DNA from: Caballeronia humi
GTDB taxonomy: Bacteria; Pseudomonadota; Gammaproteobacteria; Burkholderiales; Burkholderiaceae
Direction: 5' to 3'
Length of the DNA: 64,000 nt
Assembly: GCF_001544475.1 (NCBI RefSeq)
Contig: NZ_FCNW02000005.1
Location: forward strand, 1 to 64,000
The notes beneath the pieces are model-generated. The model saw only the letters and a program-made list of their open reading frames with translations. It was not told where the DNA came from and did no database searches. Positions 7,784 through 16,754 of the stretch are shown piece by piece. The position numbers and the translations under genes are program-made. Every line of letters begins with the position of its first letter. Positions within the stretch are counted from its first letter, which is position 1.

Positions 7784-8467
7784 CTAACTCGATTTGTCGC
7801 TGGATGGTGCGCTGAGCATGACCGTCCACCCAAGGCCGCGCACGTTGCGGATCACGGAGTTGCCGAATTTCTTGCGCACGGAATGGATGAGCACATCCAG
7901 CGCATTGCTCTCGATTTCCTTGCCCCAGCCATAGAGCTTGTCTTCGAGCTGTTCGCGCGAGAAGATCGTGCCCGGCCGTTCGAGCAACGCGAGCATCAGC
8001 GCGAATTCACGCGCCGAGAGCGCGGCCGTCGTCCCCGAGCAGGTGAGCGTGCGCTCGTCGAGGTTGAGGTTGAGGGTGTCGTTGCCGAGACGCGAGACCG
8101 CGTAGCCCGCCTTCCGACGCAGCACCGCGCGAATCCGCGCGAGCAATTCGGGAACGTCGAATGGCTTGAGCACGTAGTCGTCGGCGCCGACGTCGAGGCC
8201 CTGCACGCGCGTTTCCAGATCGTCGCGCGCGGTGAGAATCACCACCGGCACCGCGTTGCCCGCCGCGCGCGCCTGCCGCAGCAGTTCGATGCCGGTCATG
8301 CCCGGCAGGCCCAGGTCGAGCAGCACGACGGTATAGCTCGCCGCCGCGATGGCCGTGCTGCCGGCGGTGCCGTCGCGCACCCAGTCGACGGCGTAGTCCG
8401 CATCCTTGAGCGCGCGCATCAGGCTCGTGCCGATCTGTACATCGTCTTCGATCAGAAGGATTCGCAT
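7784..8467 (-). CDS. OmpR/QseB-type response regulator
   Basis: 227-aa two-component regulator. The receiver domain has the acidic pair ED at 7-8, phospho-acceptor Asp51 in VVLLDLGLPG, Thr79 in ILTARD and Lys101 in VLKPFD. The C-terminal winged helix includes LSAREFALMLALLERPG and RNVRGLGWTV, as in OmpR/PhoB proteins. It follows its partner kinase by 61 bp in the operon Spy-like protein, kinase, regulator. Its targets may include that operon and the small-gene run just downstream; this is inference from position. Confidence 0.93.
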   Translation of the reverse strand: MRILLIEDDVQIGTSLMRALKDADYAVDWVRDGTAGSTAIAAASYTVVLLDLGLPGMTGIELLRQARAAGNAVPVVILTARDDLETRVQGLDVGADDYVLKPFDVPELLARIRAVLRRKAGYAVSRLGNDTLNLNLDERTLTCSGTTAALSAREFALMLALLERPGTIFSREQLEDKLYGWGKEIESNALDVLIHSVRKKFGNSVIRNVRGLGWTVMLSAPSSDKSS

Positions 8468-8528
8468 GGTGTCCCCGTCTCGCCCCGCACACGCGCATTG
8501 TATGCGAGCCAATCAGGCGGCGCATGCG

Positions 8529-9854
8529 TCATGAGCGTGGTTCGGGATCGAGCGGCAGAGTGATCGTCGCGACGATGCCTGACGGCCCGTCGCTGCGGTT
8601 CCTGAGCGCTACCGCGCCGCCGTAGCGTTGCGCGACGGCCTTCACGATCGAGAGCCCCAGGCCGCTCCCTTCGATGTCGCGGTTCGCGCGAAAGAAGCGG
8701 TCGAACACGCGCGGCAGCAGGTCCTCGGCGATCCCCGGCCCGGTATCGACCACCTCGATGCACGCCATGCCCGCCTCGACGCGCAGGTAGAGATCGATCG
8801 TGCCGCCATCGGGCGTATAGCGCACCGCATTGCTGACGAGGTTGCGCACCGCCATGCCGACGTCGGTCTCGATGGCCCGGACGTGTGCGCTCACGATCGA
8901 TTCCGCGCCGATGTCGAGGCCGCGTTGCAGCGCGATCGGCAGTACGTCGGCGACGGTCGCCCTCACGATATCCGCGAGATCGACGCGCTCGATCGCGGCG
9001 CCGCTCACCGGCGCATCGGCGCGCGCGAGGCGCAGCAACTGCGTGATCAGGCTTCCACTTCGCGCGATGCCGCCGCGCAATTCGCAAAAGCGCTCCTGAT
9101 TGCTCGCGACGATGTCGCGCTGAAGGTTATCGGCCTGGAGCTGCAGCGCGGTGAGCGGCGTGCGCAGTTCGTGCGCGGCATCGGCGATGAACTTGCGCTC
9201 GGCTTCGATCGACCGCGCAAGACGCTCGATCATGTGATTGATCGAATGGATGAAGGGATCGAGTTCCGTCGGCACGCCAGCGGTGCGCAGCGGCTGGAGA
9301 TGGCCTGCATCGATTGCCTGCACTTCGCGGCCGAGCCGGTTCAGATCGACGAGCGAGCGCCGCACCACAAGCCCGACGGCAATCCATACCAGCGGCAGCA
9401 GCACGAAAATCGGCCATAGCGTGCGGGTGGCAGTCGCTTCCTCGAGTTCTCGTCGCACCGAAAGACGTTGCGCGATCTGGATCGTCATCGCGGGGCCGCG
9501 CAGTGTGTAGATGCGCCATTCCTCGCCGTTGACCGCTGAAGTGGAAAAGCCCTGCGGCGCATTTTGCGGCAGCAATAGCGAGGGTTCGGTGGAGCGGAAA
9601 GGGGTGTCCTGGCCTGGCTTCCAAACGACGAGGACGATATCGCGCGCGTCCTGCGAGCCGCGCAGAGGCGTCTCCGGGATGCCTTCGGCGTAGCCGTCGC
9701 GCATGCGCTGGCCGACCTGTTCCATGCGCAGGTCGAGCAGCGCGCCCATGCCGTTCTTGCAGAGCTGATAGGAGCTCAGTCCCTGGAGCAAGCCGATGAT
9801 GCTCACGAGCAGACCGAGCGCGACGACCAGTTGACTTCTCAGCGACTTGAACAT
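8529..9854 (-). CDS. QseC-like sensor histidine kinase
   Basis: 441-aa membrane kinase. Transmembrane segments lie near residues 8-28 and 146-164, flanking a ~115-residue periplasmic sensor. A HAMP-like linker follows, then the H-box FIADAAHELRTPL with phospho-accepting His228, an N-box (RNLVSNAVRYTP) and G-boxes (VVDTGPGI, GSGLGLSIV). The start at 9854 (MFKSLRSQL) places the first membrane helix at the N-terminus. It is 47 bp downstream of the Spy/CpxP-like gene, so the signal is probably envelope- or metal-related; the exact ligand is unknown. Confidence 0.92.
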   Translation of the reverse strand: MFKSLRSQLVVALGLLVSIIGLLQGLSSYQLCKNGMGALLDLRMEQVGQRMRDGYAEGIPETPLRGSQDARDIVLVVWKPGQDTPFRSTEPSLLLPQNAPQGFSTSAVNGEEWRIYTLRGPAMTIQIAQRLSVRRELEEATATRTLWPIFVLLPLVWIAVGLVVRRSLVDLNRLGREVQAIDAGHLQPLRTAGVPTELDPFIHSINHMIERLARSIEAERKFIADAAHELRTPLTALQLQADNLQRDIVASNQERFCELRGGIARSGSLITQLLRLARADAPVSGAAIERVDLADIVRATVADVLPIALQRGLDIGAESIVSAHVRAIETDVGMAVRNLVSNAVRYTPDGGTIDLYLRVEAGMACIEVVDTGPGIAEDLLPRVFDRFFRANRDIEGSGLGLSIVKAVAQRYGGAVALRNRSDGPSGIVATITLPLDPEPRS

Positions 9855-9901
9855 CGGTGCACTCTTCGAACGAAGCGGGTAGTGCATTCTACGACGCCCG
9901 T

Positions 9902-10387
9902 TCAAAGCCCTGTGCGTGGATCGATCGGACGCGCGGCATGTTGCGCGATCTTCGCGAGTTCAGGACGCAGCGCGTTGCTGACGATGGTCTTCTGCGCGTC
10001 GTTCAGGCCGTGATAGAACGTGAGCCACGCTTTCGCCGACTTCTCCGGCAAGCCCGCATCCTGCTGCACGGCCTTCTCGTGCGCGGCATGCAGCGCAGAC
10101 AAATCGAGGATCGGCTTGTCGAGCATGGCAGCGGTTTGCTGCTGCATCACGTCCGCGTTCATGCGCTCGGCGGCGTGGGATTCGCGCATCGCATCGAGCG
10201 CGGCCTGCCATTGAACCTCCTGGTTCGGGGCGAGGTTCAACTGGTCGTGTATCTGTTTCAGGTCGACGCGCTGGATCTGTTGCATCACAGCGGTCATCGG
10301 CGGTACGGATTGGGCAAACGCGGACCCCATGCCGACACTCAATCCGATGAAGGCGGCGGCTACGTAACGGGAAGTCTTGCTGAACAT
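9902..10387 (-). CDS. Spy/CpxP-like periplasmic protein
   Basis: 161-aa exported protein with a Sec signal ending SAFA before QSVPPM. The mature protein is mainly helical, with LNLAPNQEVQWQAALDAM followed by long Ala/Gln/Glu-rich helices and a second KAWLTFYHGLNDAQ stretch. This matches the LTxxQ-repeat (Spy/CpxP) layout loosely. Relatives act as periplasmic chaperones or as repressors of their cognate kinase. It is first in the operon with the kinase and response regulator, in keeping with a feedback role. Start at 10387 is set by the signal peptide. Confidence 0.75.
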   Translation of the reverse strand: MFSKTSRYVAAAFIGLSVGMGSAFAQSVPPMTAVMQQIQRVDLKQIHDQLNLAPNQEVQWQAALDAMRESHAAERMNADVMQQQTAAMLDKPILDLSALHAAHEKAVQQDAGLPEKSAKAWLTFYHGLNDAQKTIVSNALRPELAKIAQHAARPIDPRTGL

Positions 10388-10486
10388 GATGTGCTCCTTG
10401 AAGTGACGCGGATCGCGCCGGTTTTTTAGGTGGCCGGGGTTTTCGCCTCGGCCGGAGTTCATGTAAAGCAGTCTAGGGGCGTTGTA

Positions 10487-12241
10487 TTAGGGAAAAATGA
10501 GCGCGCTTTTCTTCGGGTGCGCGTTCTGCGGTTCGGCCGAGACCGAAGGATGTGCCGCGAACTTCGCAATCCGCCATCCAAATACGATGGCAGGCCCGAG
10601 CGTCGTACCCGGTCCCGGATAGGTGCCACGGAAGATCGACGCGAGATCGTTGCCGCACGCGAAGAGGCCCGGAATCACGTTGCCGTCGTTGTCGAGCACC
10701 TGTCCGTTTGCGTTGCCCGCGAGGCCCGCGCTGCACGCGAGATCGGCGGGCCAGACGGTGACGGCGTAGTAAGGTCCCGCGCCGATCGGCCGCAGACAGG
10801 GATTCGGCTTTTGCGCGGTGTCGCCGTTGAAACGGTTCATCGGACTCGATCCGCGATGAAACTCCGGGTCGACGCCCTGCGCCGCGTTGCGGTTGTACGC
10901 CTCGACCGTGCGTTCCAGTCCCTTCGCATCGACGTTCAGCTTGGCGGCCAGCGCAGCGAGTGTGTCGCCCTTGATCAGATAGCCCGCTTTCTCGAAGCTC
11001 GCGATGCGCGCCCGACTGCGTCCGCGCATGAGGAGGCCCAGGCCGTAGTCGCGAATGAACGCGGCATCGACGATCAGATGCGCCGGCACGCTGTCGGTGC
11101 GCAGCATGCCCATCACGAAGTCGTGATACGAATCCGACTCGTTGACGAAGCGTTCGCCACGGCTGTTCACCGCGATCAAGCCGGGCTTCGCGCGGTCGAG
11201 AATGATGTGCGGCCAGACGCCGTCGGGCTTGCCATTCTTGCGCAGGATCGAACAGGGCATCCAGAGGCCGGGGCTTTCGCAACCGTTGTCGAGCTTCGCG
11301 TTGAGTTCAAGCGCGCTTTTCACGCCGTCGCCGGTATGCGTTTCGGGCGAAAGCGACAACGGCTCCGCGCCCGCGGGAAACAACTGTTTGCGCAGCACCG
11401 GATTGCGCGTGATGCCACCGGTCGCGAGCACCACGCCGCGACGCGCGCCGATTCTTTTCTTCCCAGCGTTCTTCTGCTGCACCACGGCGCCCGTCACTTT
11501 GCCGTTCTCGATAACCAGTTCCACGAGCGGCGTCTCGAAGCGCACTTCGACGTTCTGCTTGCGCAGGCTGTAGAAGAGCCGCGCGGCGAGCGCGTTGCCC
11601 ATGACGAGATGCGTGCCGCGTGGATAGCGCAGGCGGTCGAGCACATAGCGCCCCACGACGGCCAGCGTGCGCGAAAAATTCTTCGTCGATGCGAACGGCG
11701 CGAGCAGCGCATCGAGATCCGTGCGCGCCACCATCATCCCGCCGAGGCCCATGAATTCCGCACGCGGCGGCTTCACGCGGACGAATTCATCGCCGAGCAG
11801 ACGCGCGTCGAACGCCACGGGCGCGAGCGCGCGTCCGCCGAACGCAGCGCCCGGACCGCTCACGTAATCCGGATGAGCCGCGGCCGCGACAAACTTCACG
11901 TCGCTGATGCGCTGCAGTTCATCGATCGCCTTCGGGCCGCTTTGCAGAAACGCCTCGCGCGCTTCATCGCCGCCACGATCGCCCACGACCGAGGCGAGAA
12001 AGCGCCGCGCATCGTCGATGCTGTCAGGCACGCCGTCGCGCACGCTGAGGCTCGTGCCCGGCACCCACGTCGTGCCGCCCGACGTCGACGTGATCCCGCC
12101 GACCGCATCGGTCTTTTCGCACACGAGTACCTTCAGCCGTTCGTGATGCGCCACGAGCGCCGCCGTCATGCCGCCCGCGCCGGCTCCGAACACCAGCAAG
12201 TCGACCTCTTCGTCCCAGCGTGCCTGATTGACTGCATCCAT
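10487..12241 (-). CDS. FAD-dependent dehydrogenase, 3-ketosteroid-delta1-dehydrogenase/fumarate reductase flavoprotein family
   Basis: 584-aa flavoprotein. The N-terminal Rossmann motif GAGAGGMTAALVA is followed by VGGITSTSGGTTWVPG. The C-terminal NGQVLDNDGNVIPGLFACGN and YPGPGTTLGPAIVFGW blocks are typical of the 3-ketosteroid dehydrogenase branch. It probably introduces a C-C double bond next to a carbonyl in a ring substrate; the substrate is not established. AAGGAG precedes the ATG at 12241. An alternative ATG at 12265 overlaps the upstream stop as ATGA. Last gene of the left arm of the catabolic island. Confidence 0.85.
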   Translation of the reverse strand: MDAVNQARWDEEVDLLVFGAGAGGMTAALVAHHERLKVLVCEKTDAVGGITSTSGGTTWVPGTSLSVRDGVPDSIDDARRFLASVVGDRGGDEAREAFLQSGPKAIDELQRISDVKFVAAAAHPDYVSGPGAAFGGRALAPVAFDARLLGDEFVRVKPPRAEFMGLGGMMVARTDLDALLAPFASTKNFSRTLAVVGRYVLDRLRYPRGTHLVMGNALAARLFYSLRKQNVEVRFETPLVELVIENGKVTGAVVQQKNAGKKRIGARRGVVLATGGITRNPVLRKQLFPAGAEPLSLSPETHTGDGVKSALELNAKLDNGCESPGLWMPCSILRKNGKPDGVWPHIILDRAKPGLIAVNSRGERFVNESDSYHDFVMGMLRTDSVPAHLIVDAAFIRDYGLGLLMRGRSRARIASFEKAGYLIKGDTLAALAAKLNVDAKGLERTVEAYNRNAAQGVDPEFHRGSSPMNRFNGDTAQKPNPCLRPIGAGPYYAVTVWPADLACSAGLAGNANGQVLDNDGNVIPGLFACGNDLASIFRGTYPGPGTTLGPAIVFGWRIAKFAAHPSVSAEPQNAHPKKSALIFP

Positions 12242-12261
12242 GATCTTCGTCGTCTCCTTCT

Positions 12262-13293
12262 TCATACCGATACCGGTGCTTTCGATGCCGCCGCGCGATG
12301 CACGGCGAATGTCGTCGCGAGGGTGCGCGTGGCGTCGTCGCCGGAACAGACCGGCTGTTCCTCGCCATCGATCACCGCGCAAAAATGCCGCAACTGCTCG
12401 TGATACGGATCGCCGCGATGCGGCGTGCTCTGCTCGACGGTCAGCGGGTCATGCCAGCCTTTGCCGCTGCGGTATTCCCACACTTCGAGCAGCGGCAGCG
12501 TAAGCGACGCATCCGTGCCGGTCAGGAAATGCGTGTTCACGTGCTGGCGCGGATAGTGCGCCGCCTCGCCCGCCGCGAGATCCCAGTTCCACGGCGACGC
12601 CGCGCAATCGGACACCGCCAGCGTTCCGAGCGCGCCGCTCGCGAAGCGCAGCAGCACGGCCGCCGTGTCTTCCACCTCGAAGCCGCGCACCGCATTCGAC
12701 GTCACCGCCTGCACTTCGACCACTTCGCCGAGCAGGAACCGCATGATGTCGATGTCGTGGATCAGGTTGATCAACACCGGGCCGCCGCCTTTTTCTCGGC
12801 GCCACGTCATGTCGAAATAGCTGTCGGGCTTGTAGAAAGTGGCGAGCGCCATCGCCGCGACGGGCGTGCCGAGGCGTCCCAAGCGCACGATCTCGCGGGC
12901 GCGCCGCAGGATCGGATTGTGTCTGCGATGATGGCCGACGAGCAGCGGTACGCGCGCCTCGGACGCCGCGCGCGTCAGGTGCGCGGCCTGCTCGACGGTA
13001 TCCGCGATCGGCTTTTCCATCAGCACCGCGATGCCCCGTTCGATGCACGCAAGCCCGACTGGAAGATGCGTCGCGTTTGGCGTCGCGACGATCGCGCCTT
13101 GCGGCTTCGTTTCGTCGAGCATCGCGGCGTAGTCCGCGAACCATCGAAGTCCTTCGGCACGCGCAAACGCTTCGGCGGCCGGCGACGGATCGGCGATCGC
13201 CACGATTTCGCAATCCGGATGCGAACGCGCGCGCTCCACGTGCATGCGCCCGATCGCGCCCGCGCCGATTACGGCAAGTTTCTTCTTGCTCAT
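12262..13293 (-). CDS. Gfo/Idh/MocA family NAD(P)-dependent oxidoreductase
   Basis: 343-aa dehydrogenase. The N-terminal Rossmann motif IGAGAIGRMH (9-18) is followed by the family EKP motif (93-95), whose Lys is catalytic. The C-terminal half is the alpha/beta substrate domain with HDIDIMRFLLGEV. The family oxidises or reduces sugars, inositols and related cyclic alcohols. It overlaps the epimerase gene upstream by ATGA and is followed at once by the flavoprotein, so the three are translationally coupled and probably act in sequence on one substrate. Confidence 0.88.
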   Translation of the reverse strand: MSKKKLAVIGAGAIGRMHVERARSHPDCEIVAIADPSPAAEAFARAEGLRWFADYAAMLDETKPQGAIVATPNATHLPVGLACIERGIAVLMEKPIADTVEQAAHLTRAASEARVPLLVGHHRRHNPILRRAREIVRLGRLGTPVAAMALATFYKPDSYFDMTWRREKGGGPVLINLIHDIDIMRFLLGEVVEVQAVTSNAVRGFEVEDTAAVLLRFASGALGTLAVSDCAASPWNWDLAAGEAAHYPRQHVNTHFLTGTDASLTLPLLEVWEYRSGKGWHDPLTVEQSTPHRGDPYHEQLRHFCAVIDGEEQPVCSGDDATRTLATTFAVHRAAASKAPVSV

Positions 13294-14186
13294 TCGTGTC
13301 CCCTATAGAACGCCACGGTCTGCTTCAATCCGTCTTCGAGCAATGTGTGCGGCAGACCCGGCAGCAGACGCGCGAGTTCTGGATCGGCGGGAAAAGAAGT
13401 CGCGATCGGCAACGGCGCGCCAGCCGCATCGATCCGCGCACCCGGCACGATCGAGCTGACGTGCTCGATGACCGTCCCGACCGAGGCAATCTCCCCCGCG
13501 AGCGTGAAAGCGTGCGCGCCTTCGACGCGAGCGAACAGCGCGGCTTCATAAGCGGCAGCGACATCGTCGGCGTAGACGAGCCCCGTCGATCCCGTGAACG
13601 GAATCGTGTACGGCTCGCCGCGCGCGGCCGCCCGGCAGGCGAGGCTCGGCCCCGCGCTTGATCCGCTCTCGCGTCCCGCGCCGTACACGACGAGCGGCCG
13701 AAAACCCACGCTCGCAATGCCGTGATCGTTCCAGTAAGCGCGCGCCGATCCCTCGCATGCGAGCTTGAACGCGCCGTAATGCGTCTGAGGAAAGGGCGCG
13801 ACGCCGTCTTCGGGGCCGAAGACGCCCGCGCTGCTGGCGTAGAGCACGGCTCCGAGGCCCGCTGCGCGCGCCGCTTCGAACACGTTCAGCGTGCCGATCA
13901 GGTTGATCTGCGCGCCGCGCACCGGATCGGCGGCGCAGGCCGGCGTGAGCACGCCCGCGAGATGGATGACCGCGTCGCAACCGTTCATCGCTTGAACGAC
14001 ATCGCTCGCAGAGGAGATATCGCCGGCGCGCCATTCGACTTCGGCTGCGCGTTGCGGCGCAAGCTGTTCCAACACGTGCGTGTCCTCACGCACGTCGAAC
14101 GCGCGTACTTTTACCTGCCGCGCCAGCAGCCGGCGCGTTACCCACGCGCCCAGGAAGCCGCTCCCGCCTGTTACCAGTACTTTCAT
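13290..14186 (-). CDS. NAD-dependent epimerase/dehydratase (extended SDR)
   Basis: 298-aa extended SDR. TGGSGFLG (6-13) binds NAD(P), YASSAGVFG holds the catalytic Ser region, and the YxxxK pair is Tyr137/Lys141 in HYGAFK. It is the first gene of the left arm, facing the operator region 14232-14268. The start at 14186 is set by the Rossmann motif; a longer upstream reading would run through the operator. Substrate unknown; a sugar or cyclic alcohol is plausible given the Gfo/Idh neighbour. Confidence 0.88.
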   Translation of the reverse strand: MKVLVTGGSGFLGAWVTRRLLARQVKVRAFDVREDTHVLEQLAPQRAAEVEWRAGDISSASDVVQAMNGCDAVIHLAGVLTPACAADPVRGAQINLIGTLNVFEAARAAGLGAVLYASSAGVFGPEDGVAPFPQTHYGAFKLACEGSARAYWNDHGIASVGFRPLVVYGAGRESGSSAGPSLACRAAARGEPYTIPFTGSTGLVYADDVAAAYEAALFARVEGAHAFTLAGEIASVGTVIEHVSSIVPGARIDAAGAPLPIATSFPADPELARLLPGLPHTLLEDGLKQTVAFYRGHE

Positions 14187-14231
14187 CGTCGTCTCTCCGT
14201 CGTCTCGAAATCGCTTTGCAAATGTCGCTTT

Positions 14232-14268
14232 TGTGGAATAGTATTCCAACATCAAAGAATATTCCACA
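14232..14268. promoter_or_regulatory. triple TGGAATA/TATTCCA element, probable IclR-family operator
   Basis: TGTGGAATA (14232-14240) is followed one base later by TATTCCA (14242-14248), giving a 15-bp palindrome with central G. A third copy, TATTCCACA (14260-14268), is an exact inverted match to the first. IclR-type regulators are known to bind TGGAA-(N)-TTCCA palindromes, and an iclR-type gene lies at 15796-16587. The element sits in the 125-bp gap between the two divergent arms of the catabolic island, so one regulator could control both. Confidence 0.75.
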
Positions 14269-14311
14269 GCGATGTTGATTTTCTGATTCACGAACGACCA
14301 AGGACGACGTA

Positions 14312-14923
14312 ATGACTCTCTACGACACAGTGACCCTCACCGTGAAGATCGGCGCCAACGCGCAGGTCTTCGAAAACATCAAGGCGAATGGCGACCGGTC
14401 CGGCGCGAAGCTGCTCGGCTGCTGGTACTCGGATATCGGCGCGCTCGGCAAGGTGATGGTGTTGCGCGGCTTCGAATCGGAAGCAGCGCTGATCGACGAA
14501 CGCCGTCGCCTTTTGCTCGAAGGCAATCCGTTCGGCTGCGGCGAATACACGACCGATGTGAAGGTCGAAAGCTATGCGCTCTTTCCGTTCCTGCCGCCGA
14601 TCGAGCCGGCGGAGCACGGCGGCATCTACGAGATGCGGGTCTACGGCACGAAACTCGCGAGCCTGCAGCACACGATCGACGCATGGGAAAACGCGGTGCC
14701 GGAGCGCACGAAGCGCTCGCCGCTGATTGGCGCAATGTATTCGCTCGACGGAACCGTGCCGCGTTTTCTCAACATCTGGCCGTACAAGAGTGTCGATGAA
14801 CGCTCGCGCATTCGCGCCGAAGCCGTGAAGGACGGGATCTGGCCGCCTAAAGGCGGCCCGCAGCATCTGACGACGATGGAATCGACCATCTACGTTCCCG
14901 CGCCGTTCTCGCCGCTGCGCTGA
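14312..14923 (+). CDS. NIPSNAP family protein
   Basis: 203-aa cytoplasmic protein made of two ferredoxin-like (dimeric alpha/beta-barrel) halves. The second opens with GGIYEMRVYGTKLASLQ and ends MESTIYVPAPFSPLR, as in NIPSNAP proteins. In bacterial catabolic clusters such proteins often accompany ring-degrading enzymes, but a catalytic role is not proven. First gene of the right arm of the island, followed after 11 bp by the TIM-barrel gene. Confidence 0.8.
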   Translation: MTLYDTVTLTVKIGANAQVFENIKANGDRSGAKLLGCWYSDIGALGKVMVLRGFESEAALIDERRRLLLEGNPFGCGEYTTDVKVESYALFPFLPPIEPAEHGGIYEMRVYGTKLASLQHTIDAWENAVPERTKRSPLIGAMYSLDGTVPRFLNIWPYKSVDERSRIRAEAVKDGIWPPKGGPQHLTTMESTIYVPAPFSPLR

Positions 14924-14934
14924 AAGGAGCCGAC

Positions 14935-15765
14935 ATGTCACAGCAAAACCAGCGTCCGCTGTCGCTCTCCGCGCTGACGGCGCTCGAACTCACGCCGCCG
15001 CAGATGGTCGAGTGCGCAGCAGAGGCGGGCTACGAGTACGTCGGCTTGCGGCTGTTGCCCGCGACCGATCACGAAGCGCGCTACGACTTCACCGGCCATT
15101 CGTCGTGGAAGCGCGAGACGCTCGCGCGCCTGAAAGATACCGGCGTGCGCGTACTCGATACCGAGATTTTGCGTCTGAAGCCCGATACCGATGTCGCCGC
15201 CTACGAGCCGGTGCTCGAAGTCGCAGCGGAACTCGGCGCGAAGTATGTGCTCGTCGCGGGCAACGATCCCGACGAAGCGCGCACCGTCGACCGCCTCGCG
15301 CAGTTGTGCGACATCGCCGCGCCGCTCGGACTCTCGCCGTCGCTCGAACCGATGCCCTGGACCGACGCGAAGGACATCACGCAGGCGGCGCGCATCGTGA
15401 AGGCATCGGGGCGCAGGAACACGGGTCTCATCATCGATCCGATTCACTTCGACCGCGCGGGTTCGTCGCTCGATGAACTGCGCGATCTGCCGCGCGAATA
15501 CTTCGGCTATCTGCAGTTCTGCGACGCGCCCGCCGAGCGTCCGACGGATCTCGAAACGCTGCTTTATCAGGCGCGCTGCGAGCGGATGATTCCAGGTGAG
15601 GGCGGGCTAAATCTCGCGGGCATCCTGCGCGCGTTGCCGGCGCACTTGCCGGTGAGCGTCGAAGTGCCGATGGACGGCTGGGCCAAGACGGCGAAGGCCG
15701 TCGAGCGCGCGCGACGGCTGCGTGAAGCGACGCTTGCGGTGATTGCGAAGGCTTACGCGGCATAA
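14935..15765 (+). CDS. sugar phosphate isomerase/epimerase-like TIM-barrel protein (AP endonuclease 2 superfamily)
   Basis: 276-aa protein of the xylose-isomerase-like TIM-barrel superfamily. Barrel strands carry likely metal ligands: LDTEILRLKPDTD, SLEPMPWTD, GLIIDPIHFDR, LQFCDAP and VSVEVPMDGW. The family includes sugar isomerases, epimerases and dehydroshikimate dehydratases, so lyase activity on a cyclic acid is also possible. The start at 14935 is preceded by AAAGGAG. It is between the NIPSNAP gene and the IclR regulator. Confidence 0.82.
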   Translation: MSQQNQRPLSLSALTALELTPPQMVECAAEAGYEYVGLRLLPATDHEARYDFTGHSSWKRETLARLKDTGVRVLDTEILRLKPDTDVAAYEPVLEVAAELGAKYVLVAGNDPDEARTVDRLAQLCDIAAPLGLSPSLEPMPWTDAKDITQAARIVKASGRRNTGLIIDPIHFDRAGSSLDELRDLPREYFGYLQFCDAPAERPTDLETLLYQARCERMIPGEGGLNLAGILRALPAHLPVSVEVPMDGWAKTAKAVERARRLREATLAVIAKAYAA

Positions 15766-15795
15766 AGCGAGCGTCCTTATCGTGAGCGCTCGAAA

Positions 15796-16587
15796 ATGAC
15801 AGGCAATCTGACGCGGGCGCTGGCGATCATCGAATTGCTGGCGAAGCACGGCGGGCGCATGCAGCTCGCCGCCATCGCCGACACGCTCGACATTCCTCGC
15901 AGCGGCACACACCGGCTGTTGTCGATGCTGATCGACGAAGGCTTCGTGCGTCAGGATGCGGAGCATGGCGAATACGGCCTTGCGCTCAAGCTCGTTTCGC
16001 TCGCGCTGATCCATCTGTCGACGGGAGGGATTCTCGACGTCTCGCAACCGGTGCTCGACCGGCTCGCGGCGGCGTCGGGGGAACTGGCGCGGCTGGGGAT
16101 CGTCGAGGGCGATCACCTCACATTCGTCGCCAAGGCGCAGGGCGCGCGCTCGGGCCTTCGCTACGACCCCGACATGGGCAGCCAGCCGCCGCTCTATTGC
16201 ACCGCCAACGGACAGGCGTGGCTCGCGTCGCTTTCCGATGAAGAGGCGCTGGTGCGCGCGGGCGGGCTAGGCCGCAAGGGTCACGGTGGTCCGAACGCGC
16301 CAAGAACTGTCGCGCAACTTCTGCAGGACCTTCGAACCACCCGCCTGCGCGGTTACAGCATCGCGATCGAAACTCACGAGGCAGGCATGTCAGCGATGGC
16401 GGCATCGATTCGTCACGCGGTCTCGAAAGACGTCGTGGGCGTCGTAAGTCTCGCCGGGCCGACGACTCGATTACCCGAGTCGCGACTGGAAGCGCTCGCG
16501 CCCGCGTTGCTCGAAGCGGCGTCGGACATGAGCGCTGCGACGTTGAACTCGCCGTTCCTCAAACGCACACCTGTCGCGTTCATCTAG
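15796..16587 (+). CDS. IclR-family transcriptional regulator
   Basis: 263-aa regulator. The N-terminal winged helix-turn-helix spans residues ~4-65 (GRMQLAAIADTLDIPRSGTHRLLSML). The C-terminal GAF-like effector domain includes GLRYDPDMGSQPPLYCTANGQAWLA, the usual ligand-pocket region. The family controls aromatic, terpenoid and sugar-acid catabolism. It is third in the right arm and likely acts at 14232-14268 and perhaps at a weaker site at 16655-16669. Confidence 0.9.
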   Translation: MTGNLTRALAIIELLAKHGGRMQLAAIADTLDIPRSGTHRLLSMLIDEGFVRQDAEHGEYGLALKLVSLALIHLSTGGILDVSQPVLDRLAAASGELARLGIVEGDHLTFVAKAQGARSGLRYDPDMGSQPPLYCTANGQAWLASLSDEEALVRAGGLGRKGHGGPNAPRTVAQLLQDLRTTRLRGYSIAIETHEAGMSAMAASIRHAVSKDVVGVVSLAGPTTRLPESRLEALAPALLEAASDMSAATLNSPFLKRTPVAFI

Positions 16588-16654
16588 CGTCGCTTTTTTC
16601 TCGCTGCACCCATCACATCAACATCCATGAAAACCCTGCAACTCATTTTAATTA

Positions 16655-16669
16655 TTGAACGCAGTTCCA
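16655..16669. promoter_or_regulatory. imperfect palindrome upstream of the ABC transporter operon
   Basis: TTGAACGCAGTTCCA contains a perfect GAAC-GCA-GTTC core and resembles the IclR-type element at 14234-14248 in its TTCCA half. It lies about 85 bp upstream of the transporter start in an AT-rich stretch. It may be a second, weaker site for the same regulator; the match is partial. Confidence 0.35.
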
Positions 16670-16754
16670 TCCTAGATTAGCATTCGTTAAAACTTGTATC
16701 GACTAGAGCATGACGAACGCCATCCACGAAAACCGGAACCAGGAGCGACGACAG

